From: Bathynomus jamesi
Lineage: Eukaryota > Arthropoda > Malacostraca > Isopoda > Cirolanidae
Length of the DNA: 64,000 nt
Reading direction: 5' to 3'
Assembly (NCBI GenBank): GCA_023014485.1
Contig: JAJOZX010001570.1
Coordinates: 611,501-675,500 of the forward strand
The translations under genes and the position numbers were made by a program. Positions 54,181-64,000 of this stretch are shown one piece after another (the stretch's first letter is position 1; each line of letters starts with the position of its first letter). Under the pieces are notes generated by a model. The model was not told the origin of the DNA, did not search any database, and saw only the letters and a program-made list of their open reading frames with translations.

Positions 54181-56869
54181 TAGGGTGGTCCAAAACGTTA
54201 AAGCATTGACTAAGTTCTCTCCACCAGGTTGGTTTTATGCCTCTTGGTGTGGACAGTATTTGTGCAAAGTTTCACATTATTCGGTTAATATTTAGGGGTC
54301 GCCACACTTGCCCCCTTTTTGAAAATTTGGGAAAATATATAGACAACTGAATAACTAAATTTTTTTTTGGTTCTCAAAGAATATGAAAGAAAACAGTAAG
54401 ACAATAGGACATGATAATGGGTGTATCTTCATTATTTCTTCTGCATCAGAGTCGCCTTGGATGGTATTGGTATCTGTTTTCGGTGGGCGGCTACGAGTTG
54501 TAGGAGGTACTACTTCTGGTCCTCGTTTCGTGTCAAAGTGTCATTGTAGCATTGTGCGAGAGCAATACCTCGCTTGGCAGCATCATTGACGACTTTCATC
54601 TTTAAGGCGCGATCTCTAAGTTCCCTGTAGTTCTTGTCATTTGGCCATTCCCGTGGATCTTTTTTAAGTAACTGGCGCGCTTCCTCCTTACCTCCAACTT
54701 TCAAGGCATCAAAGAGGGTCAATGTCCTTTTCGTGACGAAGGATGCCACATCATTTTCAACACCAGCTTCCGCCATGTCGATTCGTCGGGGGCAGCCATT
54801 CTTTTGGGGATGTTGGAGGTGTTGAACCATTCTCCTTTTGGTATCAGGATCGATCCTATTATCGAAGAAGGCCAGTCCAATCAGATGCTCCGACAAGTAC
54901 CACAGGTGGCGTCTTAGAGCTGTCTTCGCTGCTTGTGCAGCTCCTCCGTGTGGATATTTTTCCAGAAGATGCAGCATTTTGAGATCATTGAGAGGAGCTT
55001 GTGTCCCCATTGGCGCTTCATGCCAGTACTTGACGTAAATCAGACTGACAAATAAAGCCAGCTGAGTCACGTTTTGTTCTTCGCGTGCTGTGAGCTTGAA
55101 TTGATAGTGAAAGAGGTAGATTTTGAGCGCATAAATCGCCTTCGCCATCCATCTCGTGTGGTGCATGGGACCCGGAGCTCGGATAAAGAGTTGACCACCA
55201 GTCTTTCCCCCCAGGAAGAGCAAAGATAGTTCAAGGAACTCCTTGTAGTCGTCACGAGGTTGGCTTGCCTGAAGAGCGTTAGGTAAGTAAGTGAGCATCT
55301 CTTTTCTCATCTCTTGGAGTTGAGGGTTCTCGAACAAGCTGTCCGATGCTGAGACAAATGCTTCGTGGGAGAGAGATGGCCATTCCTTTTGAAATCGCTT
55401 AAAAAGGCCTGTTTCAGGACTTCCTGTTGAGCCAAATATTGAGGCAAAGACATCAGCAAGTACGACTTCAAGTATATGATGTCGACAACCGATCCAAACT
55501 AGCTCGTGACCCAATGCTTCTTCAATCCTGACACAGGCTCCGCGGTGTAAACCCGTGTTTGACGCAGTGGTATCGAAGACGAGACCTCTCACATGCTGTT
55601 CCACGTTCCATAATTTCATAGTTTGAAGGCATGCCTGGGCCTGTGCTTCTCCAGTTCCTTGTTTCATCTTTGGGACACCAAGCAGCTTCTCCTGTCCATT
55701 GAATGTTATAAGGATTGCTATCCGATGCACATTCGTCTTCTTCCCTTCAATGCCGGGGAGAAGCTTTCCGTCCCAATGGAGAAGGACAGGGTCTTCTAGA
55801 GAATGATTCTAGGTCTTCTCGAGCTGCCTGTTCTCGCCCACTTTCTCTGTAGCGATGAATAGAGCTCCGAGAGCACGTCATCCCAGACAGATCATGCCCC
55901 GCGGCCTGTAATACAGCTCCAGTTACGAAAACAGCATTCCGGTCAGAAAGATTGGTGCGATCCATTGCTCCAATGACTTCTGGAGATTGGAAAATGTTCG
56001 TAACCTTGTTCTTGGGACGCTTTGGTGCCGGAGCTTCAGACGAAGAAGGAATCGGAACCGATGGTCTATAGTCGTCGTCATCTTGCGAAAAAAGGGAAGA
56101 AGAGGAAAGATCAATTGATGACACTCCTGCTTCTTCCAAATCTTTCTGTGTTGCTTCATGCCTTGCCTTCCTCTTGGCTTCCTTCTCCATTCTGGATCGC
56201 TTTCTGTCCTCTTGTGTAGTCGTTTCCTTATCAATGGCAGCCATGCTGCAAGAATTGACGTCCTTGCGCTGCATGGACAGGAAATTTCGGTCCTCAACGT
56301 TGACGATTGTGCTCATGGCATCACTGGTTGCGATGTCAAACAGTTCCTGGATGTCCACTTTGAAGATGTCTTCATTCATTCTATCGCTGGCACGTTGCCT
56401 GGTCCTGTGCTTCTTGAGTGTTTTGTAGCGGTCTAAAAGCTTTGAAAGCTTACAGACACAGGAGTTGATCCGTTGAGTTGGGATCCGCGCTCGGGTCCAG
56501 ACTTCAATCACCCTCTGGCATGCCTGGTTCAGACTGTCGGAGGTGGTTTGCTTTTGATTGATGTGGTGGTATTGCCCCAAGAGGAGGGCGTCAAGGCATG
56601 TAGGGAGCCTTGACGTGGATAAAGTTCCAGTTGCCATCCCTAGAAGCCAAACTTTTGGAATTGATCGAGTTTGAGCCATCGGACCTACGGAAGAAAAAGT
56701 AAATTATATAATACTGTATATATATTCAGAGTGGGGCGACCTCTAAATATTCACCAATCACGCTGCAATTTTGCACAGACCATGTGGACACTAAATGGAC
56801 AAAAACCACACTTGTGGAGACTATCTACGACAATTTTGAAATTCCCCCCTATGGATTTGGACCACCCTA
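54181..56869 (-). mobile_element. HWDGK/CRHH-type DNA transposon, near full length
   Basis: Termini TAGGGTGGTCCAAA and TTTGGACCACCCTA. Flanks are ATATATAT on both sides, consistent with an 8-bp duplication but inside TA runs. One long gene on the minus strand covers most of the 2689 bases. TIR tip (TAGGGTG), duplication length and gene content link it to 50345-52496. Confidence 0.82.
54510..56679 (-). pseudogene. HWDGK/CRHH-family transposase-like gene, one frameshift
   Basis: 310 codons (56679-55747) then 406 codons (55730-54510). N-terminal part: NSCVCKLSKLLDRYKTLKKH, VDIQELFDIATSD, a basic KRSRMEKEAKRKARHEATQK segment, an acidic Ser-rich patch, and IGAMDRTNLSDRNAVFVTGA. Just after a frameshift at about 55795-55805 comes LLHWDGKLLPGIEGKKTN (D codon 55770-55772), then VRGLVFDTTASNTGLHRGAC (residue D53 of the second frame), ELVWIGCRHHILEVVLADVF (C82-R-H-H85) and LKMKVVNDAAKRGIALAQCY. 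D...D plus CxxH-like spacing recalls the hAT catalytic core, but I recognise no named family. Catalytic role is inferred. Confidence 0.75.
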
Positions 56870-56877
56870 ATATATAT

Positions 56878-58152
56878 ATATATATAATGACCATGGTATA
56901 TTATTCCATAAACTAAAAGAACTTGGTATTTGTGGAAAAATAGGAAAATGGATCCATGCCTTTCTCTCTAACAGAAAACAAATAACAATTGTAAATGGAG
57001 CAAGATCTATAGAAAAAGAAGTGATTAGTGGAGTGCCGCAAGGCACAGTACTAGGACCAATTCTATTCATTATAATGCTAAACAATATAAACTGTAACCT
57101 AGGAAGCTCTCTCCTGTCATTCGCAGATGATACCAGAATACTAAGACCAATTACAGAAAAAGAAGACTGTGTAGAGCTACAAAAAGATCTACAAACTATA
57201 TATGCATAGGCAGATGCAAACAATATGGCCTTGAATGAAGACAAATTTGAACTAATTAAGTATGGACCAAATAAATACCTGAAAGAACAATTCAACTACA
57301 CTGGACCCACAGGAAAAGATATTGTACAAACTGATCATGTCAGGGATCTAGGGATTATATTATCTGAAGATGCAACATTCAACAGGCACATTGACAAAGT
57401 AACCTCATCATGCAAACAACTAATAGGATATATACTGAGGACATTCAGAACTAGGGACAGTATGACCATGCTTACCCTGTGGAAATCACTTGTCCTTCCA
57501 CGCATTGACTACTGCTCTCAATTATGGTTTCCCCATAAACAGAATGAATTGCAAAAAATTGAGGGCCTTCAAAGCACCTTTACCTCGTATATTAAACAAC
57601 CTGATTGGCAATAGGTGAGTAAAAACAAATTAAACTACTGGGATAGGCTCAGAGGCCTAGAGAGAAGGTTTGAGAGATACATCCTAATCTACACCTGGAA
57701 AATTCTAGAAGGGCTTTTAGTTGCCCCCAATACTGAACCAATTGTGCCTACCTTAACAAGAACTGGAAGAATGTGTAAAAAATATCACCTCCCACCAAAC
57801 AGTCTGAGAAGGATTCAAACCCTTCAATATAATAGTATCTCTAGGCAGGGTTCTCGCCTGTTTAACTCCTTGCCTCAGTACCTTAGAGATATAAGTGCAG
57901 TCCCAGTAGATACTTTTAAAAAACACTTGGACATGTTTTTAGCCAACATACCTGACCAACCCACAGTGTCAGGGTATTCCTCTGCCAGACCAGCCCCCAC
58001 AAATTCAATAGGGGACCAAATCATATGGCAGGAGCAAGAGAAAAGAGGGGTCGTGACCCCGTCATGGCCCTGCCTCAGGAGGCACTGAGCGGACTTTGAG
58101 GGAGCAGCGCACCCTTGAGGCAGAAGCGCTTTAAGGTAAATTTAAGGTAAAT
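56878..58152 (+). mobile_element. CR1/jockey-type LINE, 5' truncated
   Basis: Starts within the RT (DHG..FHKLKELGICGKIGKW), directly after the TA target of the previous element, and ends in TTAAGGTAAATTTAAGGTAA, a short 3' tandem tail typical of CR1-like elements. Related to 58535-60672. Confidence 0.85.
56885..58088 (+). pseudogene. LINE reverse transcriptase, C-terminal half
   Basis: GVPQGTVLGPILFIIMLNNI, SFADDTRILRPITEKED (FADD), HVRDLGIILSEDATFNRHID, LVLPRIDYCSQLWFPHKQNE, then ERRFERYILIYTWKILEGLL and LFNSLPQYLRDISAVPVDTF. In-frame stops at 57209 and 57614. There is no RNase H. Confidence 0.88.
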
Positions 58153-58274
58153 GCAAAAAGTAGGGCATCTAACACTTTGTTATCTATTTTATTTATAAAG
58201 CATATATTATAGACAATTTTGGGCCTCCCCTACTATACCTGACCATGAGCCACCATTGATATATTATTATTCAT
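58153..58274. other. Unassigned short spacer
   Basis: Sequence between the LINE tail and the start of the large Merlin palindrome. Nothing recognised. Confidence 0.4.
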
Positions 58275-58534
58275 ATTATTTTCTACAATAGTTTGCACAA
58301 AAAATAACTAACAGATTTGAAAAGAGTGAGTAATATTAACCCAGAAAAATTTATTTTTGGTTAATATTCGTTTTTTGACCCAGTCACACCCAGCTATAAC
58401 AGCAATATATATTGAATAACCAATCAAAGCTGAATAAGAAAATATATATATTATCTTGTGCAAATTTGTATAAAATGTACGTTTTAAAAAAAAATATCTT
58501 CTACTTTCTAATATGTATGTATATAAATTTCGGT

Positions 58535-60672
58535 CCCAAAGATACAACAAAGAGGAAAGAGAAGCAGGTTTGAAAGACAAAAGAGGGCATTGTTCCGAAA
58601 GAGAAAAAGAGTGACTGCAAAATTAAGTAATTGTAAAGATAACAACATTGGAAAAATATTAAATGATAAACTACAAAGTATCGATGTCGTCATACAGGAA
58701 CAAATCGAGAAGCATACAGAAAAAGAAGATGACGACGCTATAGAAGCGATAAAGGTTAACTCAAAGTACTTCTATAATTTTGCAAAAAGAAAGTCGAAAA
58801 ACCAAGCGACTATCAGACCTTTAAAAAATGAGAACAGTGATTTATCTGATGATCTAACAGAAGTATCTGAAATATTAAAAGCTCAGTATGAATCATCTTT
58901 CAGTATCCCAAAAACTGACAAATTGATTTGCGATAGAAACGCGTTCTTTGAAGAAGAACCACAAGGGGAAAGTATAACGGATTTCGACTTTACGACGGAT
59001 GATATTACACAAGCCATAGGGAAACTAAAAACACACTCAGCGGCAGGACCGGATAAATGGAATGCCACACTGATCAAAAACTGCAAGAATGCAATCGCTG
59101 AGCCCCTATACTGGATATGGAGACGATCATTAGACACGGGAGAAATACCGGGCATCCTGAAGAGCGCGAACATAGTCCCAATATATAAAGGAGGAGATCG
59201 ATCCCAGGCCAAAAACTATAGGCCAGTGTCGCTTACATCTCATCTCACTAAAATATTTGAAAGAATAGTTAGACAGAAAATCTATGACTTTTGGAAACTC
59301 AGAAAAAATTCAATGATAACCAACACGGGTTTCGATCGGGCAGATCATGCCTATCACAACTAATGGAACACTACAACAACATTATTGATTCACTTGAAAG
59401 TAATGAAAACTATGATGTACTATACACAGACTTTGCTAAAGCGTTCGACAAGTGTGACCACGGAATCATAATACATAAACTGAAATATATGGGAATAACA
59501 GGAAAAGTAGGGAAATGGATATATAATTTCCTTAGTGAGCGGAGGCAAGTCGTTACAGTACAAGGAGTATCTTCATCAGAATCAGAGGTCCTCAGCTCAG
59601 TACCACAAGGAACAGTATTAGCTCCACTACTCTTCATAATCATGCTAACTGACATAGATGAGGACGTTAACAGAGACAGCACAGTAACATCCTTTGCGGA
59701 TGACACAAAGATCAGTAGAAAAATAAGAAACCCAGAAGACAAAGGATCTCTACAAACCGACAAACTAAATCTACAAGTGGACTGAAGACAACAATATGAA
59801 GTTTAACACCGAGAAATTTCAGCTATTACGGTACGGAAAAAGAGAAGACCTAAAGTGCATGGAATATTATACACCAAATGGACAGGAAATTCAGAGAAAT
59901 TCCAGAGCAAAAGATTTAGGGGTTGTAATGACAGATGATGCGAAATTTGAAACACAAAATAAGATAGCAGTAAACAGAGCAAAGAGAATAACGGGTCAGA
60001 TATTGAGAACTTTTAAACGAAGGGATAGGAATGTAATGATTCCTCTACTGAAAACCCTGATAATACCCAAATTAGAATACTGCTCGGTCCTAACTTCCCC
60101 ATATAAAAAAGAAGACATTAGACAGCTGGAGGGGATCCAAAGAAGCTTCACAGCCAAGATCAATGGGTGCAAAGAACTAAATTACTGGGAAAGGTTACGA
60201 GAACTAGACCTATATTCACTGGAAAGGAGGAGAGAGAGATACACCATTATTTACACTTGGAAAATGATGGAGAAACTAGTCCCTAATCTTACTCTGAATC
60301 CCATAACTCCCCAAACAACGATGGAAAGTAGAAGCGGTAGACTGTGTCGTATTCCCAAATTGAAGGCGAGACAGGGAACATCCTTAACCCTGAAAGAAAA
60401 TAGTTTTGTAGTGAGAGGACCAAAACTGTTTAATCAGTTGCCCAAAGACCTAAGAAACACGAAGGGAGTTGCAGTGGAAATCTTCAAAAGAAGACTAGAC
60501 GCCTGGCTCAGAACAATCCCCGATGAGCCGGGCGTACCTGGCTATGTGAGGTGGAGAGCGCAAGAATCCAACTCACTACTTCACCAGGCCAACTCGAGAG
60601 GAGGGGCGACAAGCTTGACCTTCGCGAAATGAGAAATCATCACGCGGAACCTTTGTAAGGTTGTAAGGTAAG
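58535..60672 (+). mobile_element. CR1/jockey-type LINE inserted in the left Merlin arm
   Basis: The insertion point is exact because the uninterrupted sequence is present in the right arm (63395-63420): TATATAAATTT.GGT followed by TTTGTTTATTTGGG. 2.1 kb, 5' truncated, with 3' tail TTGTAAGGTTGTAAGGTAAG. Same family as 56878-58152. Confidence 0.88.
58590..60632 (+). pseudogene. LINE reverse transcriptase, nearly complete
   Basis: Three successive frames: KLKTHSAAGPDKWNATLIKN and NIVPIYKGGDRSQAKNYRPV (58590-59363); DNQHGFRSGRSCLSQLMEHY, VLYTDFAKAFDKCDHGIIIH, SSVPQGTVLAPLLFIIMLTD and SFADDTKISRK (59291-59785); RAKDLGVVMTDDAKFETQNK and LEYCSVLTSPYKKEDIRQLE, with a C-terminal RDL-type region (59796-60632). 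One frameshift near 59300 and one stop near 59783 disrupt it. The endonuclease is absent. Confidence 0.92.
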
Positions 60673-60799
60673 GTTTGTTTATTTGGGCTACCTTTTTTGG
60701 AGATTTTTCTTGGCTTTTTTTGGCTACTTGGCTTTTTTTGGCTACTTTTTCTTGCTTTGGCTACTTCTTTCTGTTTCTGGTCAGTGTGGTGGTTTTCGT

Positions 60800-61148
60800 T
60801 CTACTGGTATGACGTGTGAATCTTGTGAAGTTGATTTCGAGGACCTAATCTGCCTTGTTGGCCTCGATGAAAATAAAAGTTTAGAGGTTTTTTCCAATCA
60901 CGGCATAATTCCGACATCCGTGATTTGCCCTAAATGTAATACTGCCTGTATTTTAAGACAAGACTCGGTGTTTAGGTGCCGTAAAAAAATGGAAGGATGT
61001 GAAATCATGGGTTTTACGTGCTGGGAATAGACGTCCTCATTACCGGAAATATTTCGCACGATACTTGTTCCTGGCAGAACATCCTGATGATTCTACAGTT
61101 CTGCATCACTTCCTTACTGCAATTGCAGAACTATATCCTCGAAAATAA
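60800..61148 (+). pseudogene. Merlin transposase, internally deleted, left arm
   Basis: The N-terminal half TCESCEVDFEDLICLVGLDE, FSNHGIIPTSVICPKCNTAC and ILRQDSVFRCRKK is the IS1595/ISXO2-type zinc ribbon of Merlin transposases. After a one-base frame change the sequence runs straight into GNRRPHYRKYFARYLFLAEH and TVLHHFLTAIAELYP, the Merlin C-terminus. The DDE core between them is missing. The same deletion junction exists in the right arm. Confidence 0.78.
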
Positions 61149-61212
61149 GGTGACTGGTTAGGTTAGGTTGTTAGGTTAAGTTAGGTTGTTAAGTTAGGTT
61201 AAGTTGTGTTTA

Positions 61213-61400
61213 GCATGAATGCAAACTTTTCTGGTTGATTTTGAGGTGTTTTGCACGAATCTGCCATCCGTTTCCTGTGCAAATGCGTAGTTTTTGAGAT
61301 GACGATATCTCGAAAACTACGCATTTGCACAGGAAACGGATGGCAGATTCATGCAGAGCACCTCCAAATTGACCAGAAACGTTTGCTCTCATTATAAAAA
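61213..61400. repeat. Self-complementary repeat in left arm
   Basis: GCACGAATCTGCCATCCGTT..TTTGCACAGG folds back on CACAGGAAACGGATGGCAGA about a centre near 61307 (GATATC region). It is a palindrome inside the larger palindrome. Confidence 0.85.
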
Positions 61401-61479
61401 GAGACTGGGTCAAAAAATGAACAATTACCGTATTTTTGACCAAAAGTTCAGGTCATGTGGCCAGAAATATATCAACCAA

Positions 61480-61765
61480 AAAATTAAATAACTTTGATTT
61501 TAATTCTTTAGATCCTGTAAATTCAGACATTCTTGATCATTTTTATACAAAGAAGGATGATGTTAGGCAAGTGATTCATACACGGAAGTCAAATAAAGCT
61601 GCTGGACCTGATAATATATTTGCTGCTAGGATTCTCAGAGAAGGGGAAGAAAGCTTATCTGAAGCATAACTATTTTGTTTGCTAGGTCAATTAATTATGC
61701 AGAAGTACCAGATGAATGGAAAAAGCTAATGTAGTATCCATTTACAAAAAAGGTAGTAGAAAAGA
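61480..61765 (+). pseudogene. CR1/jockey-type LINE fragment in palindrome centre
   Basis: KSNKAAGPDNIFAARILREG, then VPDEWKKANVVSIYKKGSRK in other frames. Same family as the LINE at 21.7-30.9 kb. Cut on both sides by the palindrome arms. Confidence 0.8.
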
Positions 61766-61783
61766 GGGTAATTATTCGTTTTT

Positions 61784-61985
61784 TGACCCAGTCTCTTTTT
61801 ATAATGAGAGCAAATGTTTCTGGTCAATTTGGAGGTGCTCTGCACGAATCTGCCATCCGTTTCCTGTGCAAATGCGTAGTTTTCAAGATATCGTCATCTC
61901 AAAAACTACGCATTTGCATAGGAAACGGATGGCAGATTCGTGCAAAACACCTCAAAATCGACCAGAAAAGTTTGCATTCATGCTA
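61784..61985. repeat. Self-complementary repeat in right arm
   Basis: Inverted partner of 61213-61400 and itself palindromic about a centre near 61887. Confidence 0.85.
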
Positions 61986-62026
61986 AACACAACCTAACCT
62001 AACTTAGCCTAACCAGTCACCTTATT

Positions 62027-62380
62027 TTGGAGGATATAGTTCTGCAATTGCAGTAAGGAAGTGATGCAGAACTGTAGAATCATCAGGATGTTCTGCCAGG
62101 AACAAGTATCGTGCAAAATATTTCCGGTAATGAGGACGTCTATTCCCAGCACATAAAACCCACAATTTCACATCCTTCCATTTTTTTTACGGCACCTAAA
62201 CACCTTCGAGTCTTGTCTTAAAATACAGGCAGTATTACATTTAGGGCAAATCATGGATGTCAGAATTATGCCGTGATTGGAAAAAACATGTAAACTTTTA
62301 TCTTCATCGAGGCCAACAAGGTGGATTAGGTCCTCGAAATCAAGTTCACAAGATTCACACGTCATACCAGTAGAATGAAA
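62027..62380 (-). pseudogene. Merlin transposase, internally deleted, right arm
   Basis: Inverted copy of 60800-61148: TCESCELDFEDLIHLVGLDE, HGIILTSMICPKCNTACILR, then the C-terminal block. The poly-A run at the junction has one more A than the left copy. Copies differ by scattered substitutions. Confidence 0.78.
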
Positions 62381-62400
62381 ACCACCACACTGACCAGAAT

Positions 62401-63312
62401 TACAGGGTTGCCAAATGAAACTTTGGGTTTATAGCTAGAAAAGCTATAATTTATAGCTAAAATTAGCTCGATTTTTTTGTCAATTAGCTAAAAGTATAGC
62501 CAAAACTAAATCGTTGTTTTGCTTTGATATTGCATTTATAAAATCTGAAATGAGCTATAAGGGGATCATCTTCCACTGCCACTAACCATTTTACAAATAA
62601 TTCGTTCATAAGCCATTCTCTGTGAAATTTTTGTGTATACACTTTTTGTTTTGGCATGATTAAGGGTTCAAACATTCGTGAATTAAAAGTTAAATGAAAA
62701 GAAATATTATATACGGCACAACACTAATAAAACCTCTATGAACGATGACGAAAGACTAACTTAGAGACAGTAAGACAGAGTCAACCAATCCCAATGCTGG
62801 TTTGCTAAACGTATAAATACGTGTTCAAGCATACTGAAATGTAATAAATGCGTACTAAATTAAACAATTAATAAGTACGAAATTAAAAAGTAAATATGTT
62901 ACTAACCGCATTTTATTGAGAACGCGACATATTTTCTTCATTAAAATTTACCAAAAACAGTCAATTATATTCTTACCCATATAGGTATCTTTATTCAGTA
63001 TAAAAAATATGATCCCAAACATATTTTCTACGATCCCAAATGTATTTTCCATCAAAGTGTACATAAGTATAGTGTGTCGATCAGGGAAAATTCCGGTCCG
63101 CATAGTGAATTTTGAACAGACAATTCTGAATTAGAATTTTATTTTATTTTAATTAATAGAGTTCAAATTTGGCACTAAATTAGCTAGAACTAGCTAGATT
63201 AACTTCGAAATAAGCTAGAATTATAGCTATTAGCTAGGTGAACATTTGCTTTAGCTAGATTACAGCAAAATTGGCTAGATCTAGCTAAACATTAGCTGAA
63301 TTGGCAACCCTG
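62401..63312 (-). mobile_element. hAT element in the right Merlin arm
   Basis: Ends TACAGGGTTGCCA and TGGCAACCCTG, flanked by ACCAGAAT (62393-62400) and ACCAGAAA (63313-63320), an 8-bp duplication with one mismatch. The left Merlin arm shows the empty site. AGCTA repeats are abundant inside. It retains only the start of a transposase gene. Confidence 0.88.
62484..62657 (-). pseudogene. hAT transposase N-terminal finger fragment
   Basis: MPKQKVYTQKFHREWLMNEL, then FVKWLVAVEDDPLIAHFRFY and KCNIKAKQ, resembles the N-terminal WxxWL..A.CxxC zinc-binding region of a hAT subgroup, with the first cysteine apparently replaced by phenylalanine. The rest of the gene is missing. Confidence 0.65.
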
Positions 63313-63865
63313 ACCAGAAACAGAAAGAAGTAGCCAAAGCAAGAAAAAGTAGCCAAAAAAAATCTCCAAAAGAGTCCAAAAAAGGTAGCCCAAATAAACA
63401 AACCAACCAAAATTTATATACATACATATTAGAAAGTAGAAGCTATTTTTTTTAAAAAGTACATTTTATACAAATTTGCACAAGATAATATATATATATT
63501 TTCTTATTCAGCTTTGATTGGTTATTCAATATATATTGCTGTTATAGCTGGGTGTGACTGGGTCAAAAAACGAATATTAACTGAAAAGAGGTACCTAGGG
63601 GTCAATATGTATTAAATGACATGGGCTGGACCTGTAAATCAAAATAACTTTTTATGAGGTAGTTTTAGTCCCTTTATTCAAATTTGTCACTCATTTTTTG
63701 TGCAAACTATTGTAGAAAATAATAATAAAAATAATAATAATAATAATATATATATATATATTTAGTGTATTTGTAGTCAGGGGTGGTATGACATCATGTT
63801 ACTCTGCAACTTAGTTTATTGGTTTCTGTTCTGGCTTGCTACACCCACCTAACACACACATTTTA

Positions 63866-63990
63866 AGTCCTATTTGACATATAGGCATAACACATTCTAA
63901 GTCTTATTTGACATATAGGCACAACTTATTCTAAGTCCTATTTGATGTATAGGCGCAACCTATTCTAAGTCCTATTTCACATATAGGCGT
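63866..63990. repeat. 34-bp satellite, inverted block at window end
   Basis: Four units of TAAGTCCTATTTGACATATA plus GGC.CAAC.TATTC, the reverse complement of the satellite at 43606-43940. It ends GTAAAACAGACA, which matches inverted TGTCTGTTTTATGCC at about 43597. The repeat continues beyond the window. Confidence 0.88.
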
Positions 63991-64000
63991 AAAACAGACA

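Larger units (their letters stand above)
58275..63745. mobile_element. Large palindrome of inverted Merlin-derived arms
   Basis: The left arm is 58275-58534 plus 60673-61470; the right arm is 61771-62400 plus 63321-63745. They are reverse complements over about 1 kb each, for example GACCCAGTCACACCCAGCTA near 58375 against its inverse near 63545. A LINE (58535-60672) interrupts the left arm and a hAT (62401-63312) the right. Each arm carries a deleted Merlin transposase. A LINE fragment lies in the centre. Confidence 0.78.

Overview
This is eukaryotic, almost certainly arthropod, DNA, and a crustacean is my best guess. The signs are AT-rich sequence, many (TA)n and TAACCTAACC-type stretches, intron-bearing transposase genes, tRNA-derived SINEs, and a very dense, deeply nested load of transposable elements. 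I can support only one ordinary host gene: a complete VMA21-like V-ATPase assembly factor at 19662-20054 on the minus strand. Nearly everything else recognisable is a transposon, a transposon fragment or a satellite. There are no bacterial-style operons, CRISPR arrays or rRNA genes.

Layout. 1-2.65 kb: the 3' half of an I-type LINE split by a hAT element with a perfect 8-bp target duplication. 2.7-9.0 kb: palindromes and a head-to-head pair of Penelope-like elements (GIY-YIG remnants), whose arms are interrupted by four hAT-type insertions, one carrying a twin MITE. 9.4-12.3 kb: a foldback element, a direct-plus-inverted cluster of tRNA-headed repeats, and two palindromic MITEs. 13.4-15.7 kb: a decayed ZMYM1/DUF4371-like hAT transposase. 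15.8-18.8 kb: three tRNA-derived SINEs. 19.7-20.05 kb: VMA21. 20.9-21.7 kb: a relic of a little-known DDE transposon family (called the HWDGK/CRHH family here).

21.7-39.3 kb holds two LINEs, each split by a large DNA transposon with long terminal inverted repeats (about 0.5-0.8 kb) and a 4-bp target duplication. I call these Sola-like A (23019-30595) and B (31490-35793). Element A carries a further LINE (23696-26710) flanked by a perfect 13-bp duplication. 39.4-49.4 kb is one pogo/Tigger transposase gene cut up by a BEL/Pao-like LTR retrotransposon (40243-46994, 5-bp duplication GTCAT), a MITE, and a hAT element that itself contains a mariner-type relic. The LTR element has lost nearly all of pol and is filled with at least five tandem-repeat families.

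49.6-56.9 kb: a short Tigger derivative and two further HWDGK/CRHH elements with 8-bp duplications. 56.9-64 kb: two CR1/jockey-type LINEs and a large palindrome carrying inverted copies of an internally deleted Merlin transposase, invaded by one LINE and one hAT. The window ends in an inverted copy of the 34-bp satellite seen inside the LTR element.

Target duplications let much of the insertion order be read directly. Coding remnants are frameshifted, so most are annotated as pseudogenes. Superfamily names rest on motifs recognised by eye; no database search was run.
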